A stretch of DNA of 64,000 bases, from assembly GCF_006363915.1 (NCBI RefSeq), contig NZ_CP040946.1, one strand, 5' to 3'. The stretch's first letter is position 1. Each line of letters begins with the position of its first letter. The position numbers and the translations under genes are program-made. Origin of the DNA: Methylophilus medardensis. GTDB lineage: Bacteria > Pseudomonadota > Gammaproteobacteria > Burkholderiales > Methylophilaceae. Under the pieces are notes generated by a model. It saw only the letters and a program-made list of their open reading frames with translations. It made no database searches and was not told where the DNA came from. Positions 38,101 through 45,522 of the stretch are shown here, in pieces.

Positions 38101-40641
38101 CAGGATGAACGCCATTGCTTTCACACTATCCATCAGCGGCAGCCACCAGCTACCGACGATCAGCATCATCAAGCTAGGTGCGACCAATGAACGTCTCAGA
38201 TTGTCTAGCATTTTCCAACGGCCAACGCTGGGGAGCGGGCTTTCTGGGTGCAGTGATAATACCCAAGGTAGTAACTGCCAATCCCCACGCACCCAGCGAT
38301 GTTGGCGTTTTGCATACACATCATAGCGCGTGGGGGATTCTTCTACGACCTCGATATCAGAGACCAAGCCTGCCCGCGCAAAGATACCCTCAAACAAGTC
38401 ATGGCTAAGCATGCTGTCTGCGGGCACTCTATCGGCCAAGGCGGCTTCAAAAGCATCAATGTCGTAAATGCCTTTGCCGGTATACGAGCCCTCACCAAAC
38501 ATATCCTGATAAATGTCTGAACTGGCGGTCGCATAAGGGTCTATGCCCCCCGGCGCAGAAAAAATGCGTTGAAACAAAGAACCTTCCACGTCTAAAGGCA
38601 ATGCCGGTGTGATGCGCGGTTGTAAAATGGCATAGCCTTGCACAATACGACGGTGCATCGCATCAAAGACTGGTTGATTGAGCGGGTGCGCCATTTTGCC
38701 CACTAGCTTGCCGACCGTATCGCGTGGCAGGCGGGTGTCTGCATCTAAGGTGACAACATAACGAACCCCGGAGGGTACTTGAAGTGCTTGCCCGTGCGTG
38801 GTGACGAAGGTGGTGTCGGTTGCTCCGCGTAACAAACGATTTAATTCACGTAATTTGCCCCGTTTGCGTTCCCAACCTATCCATTTTTGCTCACTCTGGC
38901 TAAACACCCTGCGACGATGCAAAAATAAAAAACGCGGCGCCGTGCGTGGCAAGCTGTCATCATGCGCGTATTTTTGGTTGAGTTGATCCATCAAGTCACT
39001 GGCCAGTGCCAGCAAAGGCATGTCAGAGAGCGCATATTCATGTGCAGCATCCATGCCGTCCGATAACAGCGCAAAATACAAATCACCGCCCAGCCCCGAC
39101 AGATAATGCACCTCGAGTTGTTCGATATGTTTGACGAGTTCTGCGGCATTGGTGAGCAATATCGGCATGGCCACCAAGGTGCGTAGCGCGGGCGGAATGC
39201 CGGTTTTGAACTCCAGCCCCGGCAGGATGTTGGCCGGCACACGCCAGAGGACAAATCGGTTGATCAGACTGGTGGCGGCCTCGCTCGCAGCCAGCGCGGC
39301 AGCGACCGCAAAGGCAATCAAAATGGCCGGCGCCAATGACCATATATTTAACCCATTGAATGCCACCCCCACCAGCGCTAGTGTCACCAGCAGGATGGCA
39401 CTCAAATACCCGGGTAACCCCAGTTGCAGGTGCCAGCGGCTGATGCGGAGTTTTGGCGGACTGCGAAAGCGGATGGTTTGCTCGAGGGTTTGGCGTCCTT
39501 CTGCAATCAGGTAATAACCAATCTCACCGGTTCTGAGCACCTCTGCAGGCACTGCTGATAGACGGGCCTGTTGGCACAACGCGCTGGTTTGCGTCGCAAT
39601 TTCAACTTCAGAATAAGGTGAGCCGCGTGCCAATTGCTCAATGGCGCTACGGTATAAATTGCGAGTCGCAAAATCCATGGCATAAAATGGCTGCCCTTGG
39701 TTGAGGCGGGCATCTACCAAGCTCACACTCTCAAACAGCTCTGCCCAATCAATCTCTGAGATCAATCGCATGCTGGTAATCACATTGCGCACCGTGACGT
39801 TGGTGGCCCCTTCTTGCTGCTGGGTTTTTTGGATTAGTTCGTCGAGTGAGCATCCTTGTCGTCTGGCCATGGCCTCGAGCCAGGTGATGGCGGGCATGGT
39901 GCGCTGATCTTGATCGCGTAGACGTTTTGATAAATGCACCACAAAGGTATCGGATAACGGGGCGAGTAATAACCCAGAAATGTCGCGTTCTAACGCCGCT
40001 TTGGACCGACCTGGTTGCAATAAGGTATCTGCCAGACGCTCGGCGTCGGTCCTTGCTAGTCGCTCATGATTAATTTGATCGCCGAGTCGGCGCAGGTTTT
40101 CCGTGAGGACAATGCGTAAGGTAATCGCGACGGCCCATAATTCGCCAATGGTCAAGGGCTGTACGCGTTGATAGGCGTGGATAAACTGACGGATCGCTTG
40201 CGGATCGAAATGGCTATCGGTATGGGCGATAAATGCCCAAGCCAATCCAAACACTCTTGGATAACCTGCCAGCGGACCTGTCGCGAGTTTGGGGAGTTGG
40301 TGGTAGTAGCTGGCGGGCAGGGCAATGCGTATTTCACCAATTTGCTTTTCAACAATATGATAATTATCCAGCAGCCACTCCGCCGCATGCACCACGCCTT
40401 TGCCTGTTTCAAAATCGAGTGTGATTGCGCGATAAGTATCCAATAGCGCTTTGGCATTTTGGTTTAAGCGTTTTTGCAAAGACAGCACCGCGCGTGGTTT
40501 GGTGGTGATGTCTTGTGCAAGCGCTAAGCTTTCTGCATGTTGCTCCAGCCGGTCAATGCCGAACAGTTCTTCTCGAATCGGCGCATGGTCACTCCATGGG
40601 GAGCCTTTGCCTGCTTGCCACATTAAATGATAAATCGCCAT
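32104..40641 (-). CDS. ndvB: Cyclic beta-1,2-glucan synthase (NdvB/ChvB-like)
   Basis: A 2845-residue membrane enzyme that makes cyclic beta-1,2-glucan from UDP-glucose, an osmoregulated periplasmic glucan. Order of parts: N-terminal helical region (1-400), membrane helices near 410-465, a GT-A glycosyltransferase with VTLDADT (about 635) and the QHRWVRGDW product motif (about 780), further helices (about 820-1000), a glycoamylase-like domain (from about 1290), and C-terminal GH94 phosphorylase-type modules containing GTGDWNDGMNHVG (about 2520) that set ring size in known homologs. ATG 40641 follows AAGGTGGGA; GTG 40650 is an alternative. Full length, no break seen. Monocistronic. Confidence 0.93.
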   Translation of the reverse strand: MAIYHLMWQAGKGSPWSDHAPIREELFGIDRLEQHAESLALAQDITTKPRAVLSLQKRLNQNAKALLDTYRAITLDFETGKGVVHAAEWLLDNYHIVEKQIGEIRIALPASYYHQLPKLATGPLAGYPRVFGLAWAFIAHTDSHFDPQAIRQFIHAYQRVQPLTIGELWAVAITLRIVLTENLRRLGDQINHERLARTDAERLADTLLQPGRSKAALERDISGLLLAPLSDTFVVHLSKRLRDQDQRTMPAITWLEAMARRQGCSLDELIQKTQQQEGATNVTVRNVITSMRLISEIDWAELFESVSLVDARLNQGQPFYAMDFATRNLYRSAIEQLARGSPYSEVEIATQTSALCQQARLSAVPAEVLRTGEIGYYLIAEGRQTLEQTIRFRSPPKLRISRWHLQLGLPGYLSAILLVTLALVGVAFNGLNIWSLAPAILIAFAVAAALAASEAATSLINRFVLWRVPANILPGLEFKTGIPPALRTLVAMPILLTNAAELVKHIEQLEVHYLSGLGGDLYFALLSDGMDAAHEYALSDMPLLALASDLMDQLNQKYAHDDSLPRTAPRFLFLHRRRVFSQSEQKWIGWERKRGKLRELNRLLRGATDTTFVTTHGQALQVPSGVRYVVTLDADTRLPRDTVGKLVGKMAHPLNQPVFDAMHRRIVQGYAILQPRITPALPLDVEGSLFQRIFSAPGGIDPYATASSDIYQDMFGEGSYTGKGIYDIDAFEAALADRVPADSMLSHDLFEGIFARAGLVSDIEVVEESPTRYDVYAKRQHRWVRGDWQLLPWVLSLHPESPLPSVGRWKMLDNLRRSLVAPSLMMLIVGSWWLPLMDSVKAMAFILITWSIPTLLPLISAILPTRRDFQLRNHFRRLGKDSVRVLAHQCLSLALLADQSLNMLDAILRSLARVFITHQHLLEWTTSAQSKSAPHLTRTGFYAAMQGSVVLTLLLAGSVIALHPASWPLALVCCALWLSAPWLAFGASLTSASHSDTPPISAATADYLRLTARQTWRYFDQFVTPLEHMLPPDNFQEEPVAVIAHRTSPTNIGLYLLSTVAARDFGWTGLSDTMVRLEATMQVLNQLPKYRGHLFNWYGTLDLRVLDPPYISSVDSGNLAGHLIALANACEAWAEHPPLANIPSGMLDHLRLSQAAMLVSHPLTTPASTLLMSRFDEIATQCLDSQLCHNLPAFKRLTEKTAEMMRSLLPVNAQTQPHEALYWMDALTQSAGAHHADQLLLQADAEAVADRLKAIAATARTLAMAMDFTFLVEPERKLLSIGYNVRDHSLDVSCYDLLASEARLASLFAIAKGDLSTKHWFRLGRSATPVGNGSALISWSGSMFEYLMPSLVMRAPIGSVLAQTNQLIVAKQQSYARALELPWGISESAYNARDMEFTYQYSNFGVPGLGLKRGLSDNLVIAPYATGLATMVDPQAAQANFEHLARLGAAGQYGFYEALDFTSSRLQGDQKVAIVRNYMAHHQGMTIVAIANCLHDGQMRHRFHREPMIQSCELLLQERVPRDIALVYVRAVEATTMTEASEQPPYVRTLTDPFSASPITHLLSNGAYAIMITATGAGYSRWQDTAITRWNGDATREADGSFIFIKNIQSGELWTAAGQDIGYQATANRTPDHTIIFSEAHAEFVRHAHHLTTQMDVVVSGEENAEVRQVSLTNNSRQSYALELTSYIELVLATAASDKAHPAFSKMFVVTEFLPEFGALLATRRKRSAADSEVWAAHFCVIDADISEPMQYESDRARFIGRERTLNTARVLVDGEALSNTVGTVLDPIFALRNRLLLLPGQVAKLGYWTVVAASREELLKIIDKYHDRSGFGRAQTLAWTLAQVQMRYLDISPEEAANFQRLAAPMLYADQRFRSHSEVIVRGAGSQAALWSLSISGDLPIILLRIDAIEDMPQVHELLQAHQYWRMKHLFVDLVIINERASSYVQDLQNAIETAVRSHQVRRREGEILAKGIVFTLRADLMTLESRGLLQSVARVALSAKAGLMNQQLARLQPLDYARPLPQPSMYPPASLPPLQLTKALTFFNGYGGFAEAGNEYVTVLSPRKVTPAPWINVISNGQFGFQVSAAGSGYTWAENSRENQLTAWSNDAVLDPSGEVFYVRDERNGVLSSPTAHPLRDDGTYVCRHGFGCSQFEHTTNALALSLLQYVPLDDPVKISRLVIRNLSAHTRTLSVTAYTEWVLGTSRSASAPFITTELDAATGALFAKNPWSIAYANRVSFADLAGTHTAYTADRTAFIGRYGELAKPQALMENLPLSGRTGAGIDPCAALQRVVVLAPGESIEITALLGQATSVDEARGLITRYREADLDQVLDQVKHYWQTLLGAIQVKTPDPAMDIMLNGWLLYQTMACRILARSAFYQASGAYGFRDQLQDCMAMTFTAPDISRTHLLRAAGRQFGEGDMQHWWQPQTGHGVRTHISDDCVWLAFCTAQYIESVGDQAVLDAQVPFLEGQRLQPGEHDCFFQPMIGAETASLYEHCVRGLEHCIARTGQHGLPLIGTGDWNDGMNHVGQAGIGESVWLGWLLIRTLETFAPFAQARHIKAEDQRAKRWLAHAKAVRQAIEREAWDGEWYRRATFDDGAWLGSRESDECQIDAIAQSWAVLSGAADPARAATAMASLEQFLIRKQDGLALLFTPPFERTQHDPGYIKGYPAGLRENGGQYSHAAMWTVLAYTQLGQGKKAVDLFSLLNPINHALDPTAAGRYKVEPYVIAADVYSVAPHIGRGGWTWYTGSAGWMYRAGIEGILGIKRAGDQVTIKPCLPDTWPGFEAKIQLQDTTYHVQVKSSGVANLGLTTAFCDGLPMIVQAGLVALALDGGEHTVIIML

Positions 40642-40864
40642 GCATCCCACCTTGACCGTCAGTGCTGCTGAGAGAAGGCTTAATGCTCAAGAATGTAAGC
40701 GCTGATATACATGATGAAACAACTAAGCGGAAAATACAGTCTAGGCGCATTGTTTCTGCATGGCTACAAAAATTTACGTAAATGTATTTTCTGCGTTGAC
40801 CGCTACAGCTTTGCTACCTTTACCGCGTCTGGCATAGCGCCAGCATCTGTGCTTTGATGACCCC
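40642..40864. other. Spacer upstream of ndvB
   Basis: No gene seen. It contains the perfect 12-bp palindrome ATTTACGTAAAT (40772-40783), a possible regulator site for ndvB. The promoter of ndvB should lie here. Confidence 0.4.
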
Positions 40865-41080
40865 TTAAGTCAATGCAGCGGGCCTCCAAGGCTGCTTGCT
40901 CCATGGCCGTCGATGCATATAGATGGGTTGTACCAAGGTAATCCGGGCGCCGCTTTCTGCGGCAGCTGTCTCCAGCGCACACAATGCGTCAGCGGAGACC
41001 TGGTCGTGTTGCAGGGTGAATCCCAGCCCTGCTTTTACAATACGAAGTAATTCTTCGGGGGTTTTGTCTTCAAAGCTCAT
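40865..41080 (-). CDS. Small hypothetical protein (71 aa)
   Basis: ATG 41080 is preceded by AAGGA 8 bases upstream; a GTG 18 bases earlier is less likely. The product begins MSFEDKTPEELLRIVKAG, has an acidic helical N-terminal half and a basic Trp/Pro-rich C-terminus (YMHRRPWSKQPWRP). No family recognised, no membrane segment. A near-consensus Crp/Fnr-type repeat (41163-41176) with TAGCCT 22 bp away lies upstream, which places it in the putative stress regulon. Confidence 0.55.
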   Translation of the reverse strand: MSFEDKTPEELLRIVKAGLGFTLQHDQVSADALCALETAAAESGARITLVQPIYMHRRPWSKQPWRPAALT

Positions 41081-41098
41081 CTGGATGTCCTTTTTCAC

Positions 41099-41420
41099 AA
41101 TCGTGCAATGGGCCGTCAGGTCTGGCCTATTGCAAGGCTACGCGGGAATATTGCAGCCGATTGTGCGCTGGCATACGTAGTCGCGTGGATTTCTGGTTTT
41201 TTATTTGGTCGTGCTGCCACCAAACGGCGCATGGATGTTTTTCATCGCATCAATGCCAACGGACTGTATTTAGCTGTGTAGCGCACACGCCGAGCGTCCG
41301 TGTTGAGATGCCTGCTGGGTTCAATGCTTTAGATCAATCCGCGCATGAGGCCCTTTTGTGCCAGTCAATGCTGGGCCGTAATCGTTGTTTTCAATGATGA
41401 CTATTGAACGGGCAAGCTAC
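41099..41420. other. 322-bp spacer, operator only
   Basis: No supported gene; a 78-codon plus-strand frame here has Cys-rich, unconvincing composition and no ribosome site. The only feature I can name is the operator-like repeat at 41163-41176. Confidence 0.5.
41163..41176 (-). promoter_or_regulatory. Putative Crp/Fnr-type operator for the 71-aa gene
   Basis: On the minus strand GTATG-CCAG-CGCAC, one mismatch to GTnCG-N4-CGnAC. TAGCCT (41140 to 41135, minus) starts exactly 22 bp downstream, predicting a start near 41128 and a 48-base leader. Confidence 0.45.
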
Positions 41421-41639
41421 CTATTTTTGCGTAACAATGCCCTGCATCGCGTCGGCGAAAGCGTTAATTTGTTGTTGCGCCTCTTCTTTGTTAATGCCAT
41501 AGATTTGTTGTAGTTTGGCCGCTAATAGCTCACGTTTGCCAGCGATGGCATAAATGTGGTCTTGCGTCAGCCGGCTCCATTGCGCATGAATTTTACTTTC
41601 AAGTGGCTGCCAGTTTTGCTGAATGAGATCCCATTCCAT
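41421..41639 (-). CDS. CsbD family stress protein
   Basis: 72 residues. The opening MEWDLIQQNWQPLESKIHAQW and the central KRELLAAKLQQIYG match the CsbD-like family of small, abundant stress-induced proteins whose biochemical role is unknown. It is last of a three-gene minus-strand operon, 31 bases after the BON lipoprotein gene. Confidence 0.85.
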   Translation of the reverse strand: MEWDLIQQNWQPLESKIHAQWSRLTQDHIYAIAGKRELLAAKLQQIYGINKEEAQQQINAFADAMQGIVTQK

Positions 41640-41670
41640 GTGGTGCTCCTTGCGTTGCGTGCCTATGAAG

Positions 41671-42075
41671 TTAGGTGCGGATAGTCAGCGCATTGCTGAC
41701 TTGTTTGACGTCGGTAATAGCTCGAGAGACTTCGGACGCGCGCTCACTCATGGTCAGTGATTCCACATCGCCGGTCAGCGTGACGACGCCATCAAGTGTG
41801 ATCACCTCAATATTAGTGCTACTGAGGGTGGTCTCTGCCAGCAATGCGGCTTTGACTTTGCTGGTAATCACGGCATCTGCCAACTGCCCTTTGATGCTTT
41901 CTCGCTCTGCGGCGACTTGGTCGGCAAATGCCTGTTTTGGCTGCGCTGGTGGACTAGGCGTCTGAGCGGTCTCAGCGATCTTGTCTGGTGTTGCAACGGG
42001 ATTACCACAGCTACTGAGCCCTATGCAAAACCCTAGGCTGACGAGAAAACATTTGATAATCAAATACGAACGCAT
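41671..42075 (-). CDS. BON-domain lipoprotein
   Basis: 134 residues with a lipoprotein signal peptide ending in the lipobox LSSC (Cys at about 23), a Pro/Ala linker, and one BON domain (about 65-132; DAVITSKVKAALLAE, GVVTLTGDVESLTMSERA, VKQVSNALTIR). BON domains bind phospholipid and maintain envelope integrity in OsmY/DolP-like proteins. Likely anchored in the outer or inner membrane, facing the periplasm. It lies mid-operon between the 184-aa membrane gene and the CsbD gene. Confidence 0.88.
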   Translation of the reverse strand: MRSYLIIKCFLVSLGFCIGLSSCGNPVATPDKIAETAQTPSPPAQPKQAFADQVAAERESIKGQLADAVITSKVKAALLAETTLSSTNIEVITLDGVVTLTGDVESLTMSERASEVSRAITDVKQVSNALTIRT

Positions 42076-42137
42076 AATGCTTTCCTTGATGTGAGTCTGG
42101 CTGAGCTTGGTTTGCTTGAACTTGCTTTGGCTGAGCT

Positions 42138-42692
42138 TCAGCGGCTAACGATGCGGTCATCGCGAAACAAATTGGCCGAGGTTTGCATGACTTTGGTGAC
42201 GATATCGGTTTCTGAGGTAGAAAAGGTATAAACGGATAACTGCATTTGTTGGTGTCCCAGTAGCGCATGCACCCATACATAGACTCGGCCTAGCGGCTTG
42301 GTTGAGTTTGCGCCAGAGGCAAGCTTGACACGCATCATGGCGCCCCCTGCCGCGCCCAGCGTCATGCCCATGGTTGCGCCTGAGCCTAACAAGGCCAGCG
42401 TCGTCAACAGTAAACCATGACTTAATAAAGCGGCGTGATTGGCAACGAGTATCACCTCTGCCAACACTGCCAATAATCCCCCAGCGACTGCACCGATGCC
42501 GCCGCAGAGCAACATGTTGTCGAAGGTGTCCTGACTGCGGGCCGCTCTGGCCGGTGCAGGCAAAGTGGATGGACTAGGTTCAATCAGCATTTGCCTGGCA
42601 GACAAACCTTGTTGTGCCAGCGTTTCCCAAGCCGCCAATGCATCGGCATGTTGCTGAAAAACCGCAGACAGTACATGTTGGTAGGCAGGCAT
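42138..42692 (-). CDS. Glycine-zipper membrane protein of unknown function
   Basis: 184 residues from ATG 42692, chosen for AAAGGG about 5 bases upstream. A soluble N-terminal part (MPAYQHVLSAVFQQHADALAA, a pattern seen in proteins that sense or sort by a short alpha/beta module) is followed by two hydrophobic segments (about 60-82 and 88-118) with GGIGAVAGG and GATMGMTLGAAGG glycine zippers, then a soluble tail. Function unknown. It is the first gene of the operon continuing to the BON and CsbD genes. Confidence 0.72.
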   Translation of the reverse strand: MPAYQHVLSAVFQQHADALAAWETLAQQGLSARQMLIEPSPSTLPAPARAARSQDTFDNMLLCGGIGAVAGGLLAVLAEVILVANHAALLSHGLLLTTLALLGSGATMGMTLGAAGGAMMRVKLASGANSTKPLGRVYVWVHALLGHQQMQLSVYTFSTSETDIVTKVMQTSANLFRDDRIVSR

Positions 42693-42765
42693 GCGCACCC
42701 TTTCGCTGCTCAATCGCAGCTGGCTAGAATGTCATAGATGTTGCAGGCTCGTCTACGCAAGGTCT

Positions 42766-42779
42766 GTGCGATAACGCAC
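42766..42779. promoter_or_regulatory. Putative Crp/Fnr-type operator
   Basis: GTGCGATAACGCAC, a perfect 5-4-5 inverted repeat (GTGCG/CGCAC) matching GTnCG-N4-CGnAC. It lies 73 bp upstream of the 184-aa gene and 188 bp upstream of the PEP-CTERM gene. At 22 bp on the minus side the hexamer is CAACAT, a poor -10, so the geometry is weaker than at the other sites. Confidence 0.5.
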
Positions 42780-42967
42780 CTATACAAGTGTCTAGGCATC
42801 TGCCAACGCCAATGGTGGTTGCGGGGAGGTAAACGGGTAATCTGAATTTAATGCCAGTGTGTCCTAGCGAACAGAGGCCAAAATTTCAATGCGCAATGAT
42901 GCGAATCCGGAGCGTTGATTTTTCTGCACACCGCTCTGTTTACTCATCTTTTATCAGGGAGGTTCGT

Positions 42968-43642
42968 ATGCAATTTAAATTGAAATATATCGTGGCAACA
43001 ATCGCATTGGTCGGCGTGGTCGGACAAGCGCAGGCGACGGCGTTAGTGGCCAATGTGCCTACCAGCAGCGTGGAAACGGTGGCCAGCGATTTTGGCGGCA
43101 CATTGCTCGATAGTGTGAGTACGCTGATTAATAATGTGAGTTACAACGGCACGGCACGCGCCGCTGTATACAGCACCGCCACCGGCCTCGATTTTTACTA
43201 CCAATTTACCAATAATGCGAGTTCACAAAACGGTATCGAAAGATTCTCAGCGTTTGATTTTAGTAGTCTGGGTGCCAGTGTTGTCGATGTGTATCAAACT
43301 GGTGCGGCCTTTGGTATGTTTGTGACCGGGACGGAAGCTTCCGATTATGCAGACCGCACCTTGGCTGGCGTGATCGGGTTTAATTTTGTCCCCAATGGTG
43401 ACTCAAAAATTCAGCCAGGAACCACCAGTTTTATCCAAATCATACGCACCAATGCAACCAATTATCAGCCTGGTAATTTTGGCTTATTAGATGGCATCGG
43501 CGATAATGCTGAAGGCTTTAGCCCTGCGGCTGCGGTGCCTGAAGCCTCCGCTAACTTTATGATGCTGGTGGGCTTAGGGGTGATCGGCCTGATTGGGAGC
43601 AGACGCATCAAGAAACAAGATCAACACCTGCGATTCAACTAG
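42968..43642 (+). CDS. PEP-CTERM-type secreted protein
   Basis: 224 residues from ATG 42968 (AGGGAGG 5 bases upstream). Signal peptide (MQFKLKYIVATIALVGVVGQAQA), a Ser/Thr/Asn-rich beta-type body, and a C-terminal sorting tail: VPEAS at 190-194, a hydrophobic helix (MMLVGLGVIGLIG) and a basic end RRIKK. This is the PEP-CTERM plan, where an exosortase cuts and exports the protein, with the usual PEP replaced by PEA. The tail runs on about ten residues past the Arg pair. Function unknown; extracellular or surface location likely. No exosortase gene lies in the window. Terminator follows. Confidence 0.82.
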   Translation: MQFKLKYIVATIALVGVVGQAQATALVANVPTSSVETVASDFGGTLLDSVSTLINNVSYNGTARAAVYSTATGLDFYYQFTNNASSQNGIERFSAFDFSSLGASVVDVYQTGAAFGMFVTGTEASDYADRTLAGVIGFNFVPNGDSKIQPGTTSFIQIIRTNATNYQPGNFGLLDGIGDNAEGFSPAAAVPEASANFMMLVGLGVIGLIGSRRIKKQDQHLRFN

Positions 43643-43656
43643 CCAGTTGTTGCCCT

Positions 43657-43688
43657 AAAAAAAGCGCCATGATCGTGGCGCTTTTTTG
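43657..43688 (+). terminator. Terminator after the PEP-CTERM gene
   Basis: A-tract, AGCGCCA-TGATCG-TGGCGCT stem-loop and T-tract. Confidence 0.9.
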
Positions 43689-43705
43689 CATTCTTGCACG
43701 GCAAT

Positions 43706-43719
43706 GTTCGTCAACGAAC
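43706..43719 (+). promoter_or_regulatory. Putative Crp/Fnr-type operator in a convergent spacer
   Basis: GTTCGTCAACGAAC, a perfect match to GTnCG-N4-CGnAC with fully symmetric arms. It lies between two converging genes, so it controls neither obviously. TAAGGT (43743-43748) follows after 23 bp, suggesting a rightward transcript starting near 43755. Confidence 0.5.
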
Positions 43720-43846
43720 GGCACGTCCGCCGGGCCATCCATTAAGGTGATTTTTTATAGAATGATGTTTTAGGTTTCACACTGTTGCAGACTAGGGCGT
43801 CTAAGTTTGGTTAGCATATACAATGCTGATGCCAGCCTAGTGCGGG

Positions 43847-45217
43847 TCAAAATACCAAATTAGGCGGCTGTCGGGCGTGCGGTGTCAGCATGTGGCGCCG
43901 AGTGAGCGGTTGCGGCAATGGACTCGCACCGCGCGGGCACAGAAGGGTTTGATATAAGCCTAAATTACCGTTTTCAAATGACAAGCGACTTGCCGTCATA
44001 TATGCCAGCCAGATGCGAAAAGTCGCTTCATTCACATAGTGCAAAGCCGACGCATGCTGTTGAGCCAGTTGCTTGATCCAGTGCCGCAACGTCAAGACGT
44101 AGTGCGCACGCATAGACTCCACATCGAGCACCTCAAACTGTGCCAGCGCCATTTGCCGCTGCAAGTTGCTCAAAGTATCCAGCTGACCATCCGGAAACAC
44201 ATAACGGTTGACAAAAGTATGACCCAAATTGTCGGGCCAGCCTTCAGTGTCACTGCTGATTCCATGGTTTAAAAACAAACCGTTGCTGGTGAGCAAGCGC
44301 CGCACGGTTTGCAAATAGACCGGTATATTTTTAATCCCAACATGCTCACACATGCCGACACTGGCAATTTTATTAAACAGCGCCTGCCCAGCAATATCTC
44401 GGTAGTCTTGCAAATGCACGGTCACCCGTGCCTCTAGCCCGGCACTTTTAATCTGCGCTTGGGCATAGTCATACTGCTTTTGGCTCAAGGTTACGCCACG
44501 CGCGGTCACCCCATAGTGGCGCGCCGCATAGATCACCAGTGCGCCCCAGCCACAGCCGATATCCAGAAATTGATCGCCAGGCTGTAATTGCAATTTGCGG
44601 CAAATTAAGTCCAGCTTCGCGGTTTGCGCACTGGCAAGATCTTGCGTTGGGCTCGAAAAATAAGCGCAGGAATATACCATCGCCGGATCCAGCCACAAGC
44701 CATAAAACGCATTCGATACATCATAGTGAAACTGGACAGACGCGCGGTTTTCACTGCGGGTGTGGCGATAGACCGTTTTTGAGGTTGAAAAGTGGCTGTG
44801 CTGCCAGTGTGGCACGGACAGTGGTTTGCTGAAGCGCATTGTAAGCGCATTGAGTAGACCGGCCGTTTTGACGCGCCAGTCTATATGCAAGCGATTAAAC
44901 TGCTCACGCAAGGCCAGTAACGCAGCAAGATCACCTTCGACATCCATGTCACATTTAAAATAGGACTCTGCAAAGCTGAGCGGATCGCGCCGTTTGATAA
45001 ACGACATCAAAATGGCAGGGGTGCGAAAAATAAGCGTAAACGGGCTACCATCAAGCGGCGCCGGTTGTCTTCCCAAATGGATTCGTTGCCCGTCCCATAG
45101 TTGCACTTGTATATGGCCGTCAAAACGCGTAAACAGTTGCTGCATCAATTTAATGATGCAGTCGGTATGCCGCTCAGGCACCGAACTTAAGGTGAATAGT
45201 TGTAATAAGCCGTGCAT
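43847..45217 (-). CDS. cfa: Cyclopropane-fatty-acyl-phospholipid synthase
   Basis: Adds a methylene group from SAM to double bonds of membrane phospholipid acyl chains, a stationary-phase and stress membrane change. 456 residues: N-terminal lipid-binding part (about 30-130), then the Rossmann methyltransferase with VQFHYDVSNAFYGLWLDPAMVYSCAYF in pieces (HYDVSN, YSCAYF), FLDIGCGWGAL (SAM motif I, about 215), GVTLSQKQ, and SVGMCEHVG. A divergent regulatory region lies upstream with an operator and TAAAAT -10 that predict a leader of about 220 bases. Linked to the Crp/Fnr gene at 45578. Confidence 0.94.
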   Translation of the reverse strand: MHGLLQLFTLSSVPERHTDCIIKLMQQLFTRFDGHIQVQLWDGQRIHLGRQPAPLDGSPFTLIFRTPAILMSFIKRRDPLSFAESYFKCDMDVEGDLAALLALREQFNRLHIDWRVKTAGLLNALTMRFSKPLSVPHWQHSHFSTSKTVYRHTRSENRASVQFHYDVSNAFYGLWLDPAMVYSCAYFSSPTQDLASAQTAKLDLICRKLQLQPGDQFLDIGCGWGALVIYAARHYGVTARGVTLSQKQYDYAQAQIKSAGLEARVTVHLQDYRDIAGQALFNKIASVGMCEHVGIKNIPVYLQTVRRLLTSNGLFLNHGISSDTEGWPDNLGHTFVNRYVFPDGQLDTLSNLQRQMALAQFEVLDVESMRAHYVLTLRHWIKQLAQQHASALHYVNEATFRIWLAYMTASRLSFENGNLGLYQTLLCPRGASPLPQPLTRRHMLTPHARQPPNLVF

Positions 45218-45397
45218 ACAAAATGGCGTCTGAATGTCATCGCGAGACTAACGCTGATGACCATTCATTACATCCGTATCGCTCAGATCCGGCCGGATGT
45301 CAGCAGTGTTGCTGGCTTTTTGATCAGTCGGCGCGCTGGCTGCCGCGCAGTTGCAAAAGCCTCGAATAATGCCTGCATGAAATCTCCTTGGACGTAT

Positions 45398-45434
45398 GGC
45401 TAACAAGCAGTAAAAGAGCGCTTGTTGTCAGCCA
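45398..45434. repeat. Inverted repeat in the cfa leader
   Basis: GGCTAACAAGC pairs with GCTTGTT...AGCC with a 3-base bulge and an 11-base loop. It falls at the start of the predicted cfa leader (start near 45437). No T-tract on either strand, so not a plain terminator. Confidence 0.45.
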
Positions 45435-45471
45435 AATAAAAAGATTTTATGCAGTGTCGCATGTTTGGTCA

Positions 45472-45485
45472 GTACGTTAACGCAC
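45472..45485 (-). promoter_or_regulatory. Putative Crp/Fnr-type operator for cfa
   Basis: GTACGTTAACGCAC, a full match to GTnCG-N4-CGnAC. On the minus strand TAAAAT (45449 to 45444) begins exactly 22 bp downstream, giving a predicted start near 45437. Confidence 0.55.
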
Positions 45486-45508
45486 ATGCTTTATTTAAAA
45501 TTCATTAT

Positions 45509-45522
45509 GTTCGGTAGCGTAC
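45509..45522 (+). promoter_or_regulatory. Putative Crp/Fnr-type operator for the regulator gene
   Basis: GTTCGGTAGCGTAC, a full match to GTnCG-N4-CGnAC. TATGAT (45545-45550) begins exactly 22 bp downstream; predicted start near 45557, 21 bases before the ATG. This suggests autoregulation. Confidence 0.55.

Noticed and set aside
41161..41397. A 78-codon frame in the spacer between the 71-aa gene and the CsbD gene
   Set aside because: No ribosome site, odd Cys/Trp/His composition, no family; the spacer is better explained by the operator-like repeat.
45212..45403. A 63-codon plus-strand frame in the cfa upstream region
   Set aside because: It overlaps the cfa start on the other strand and lacks a ribosome site.
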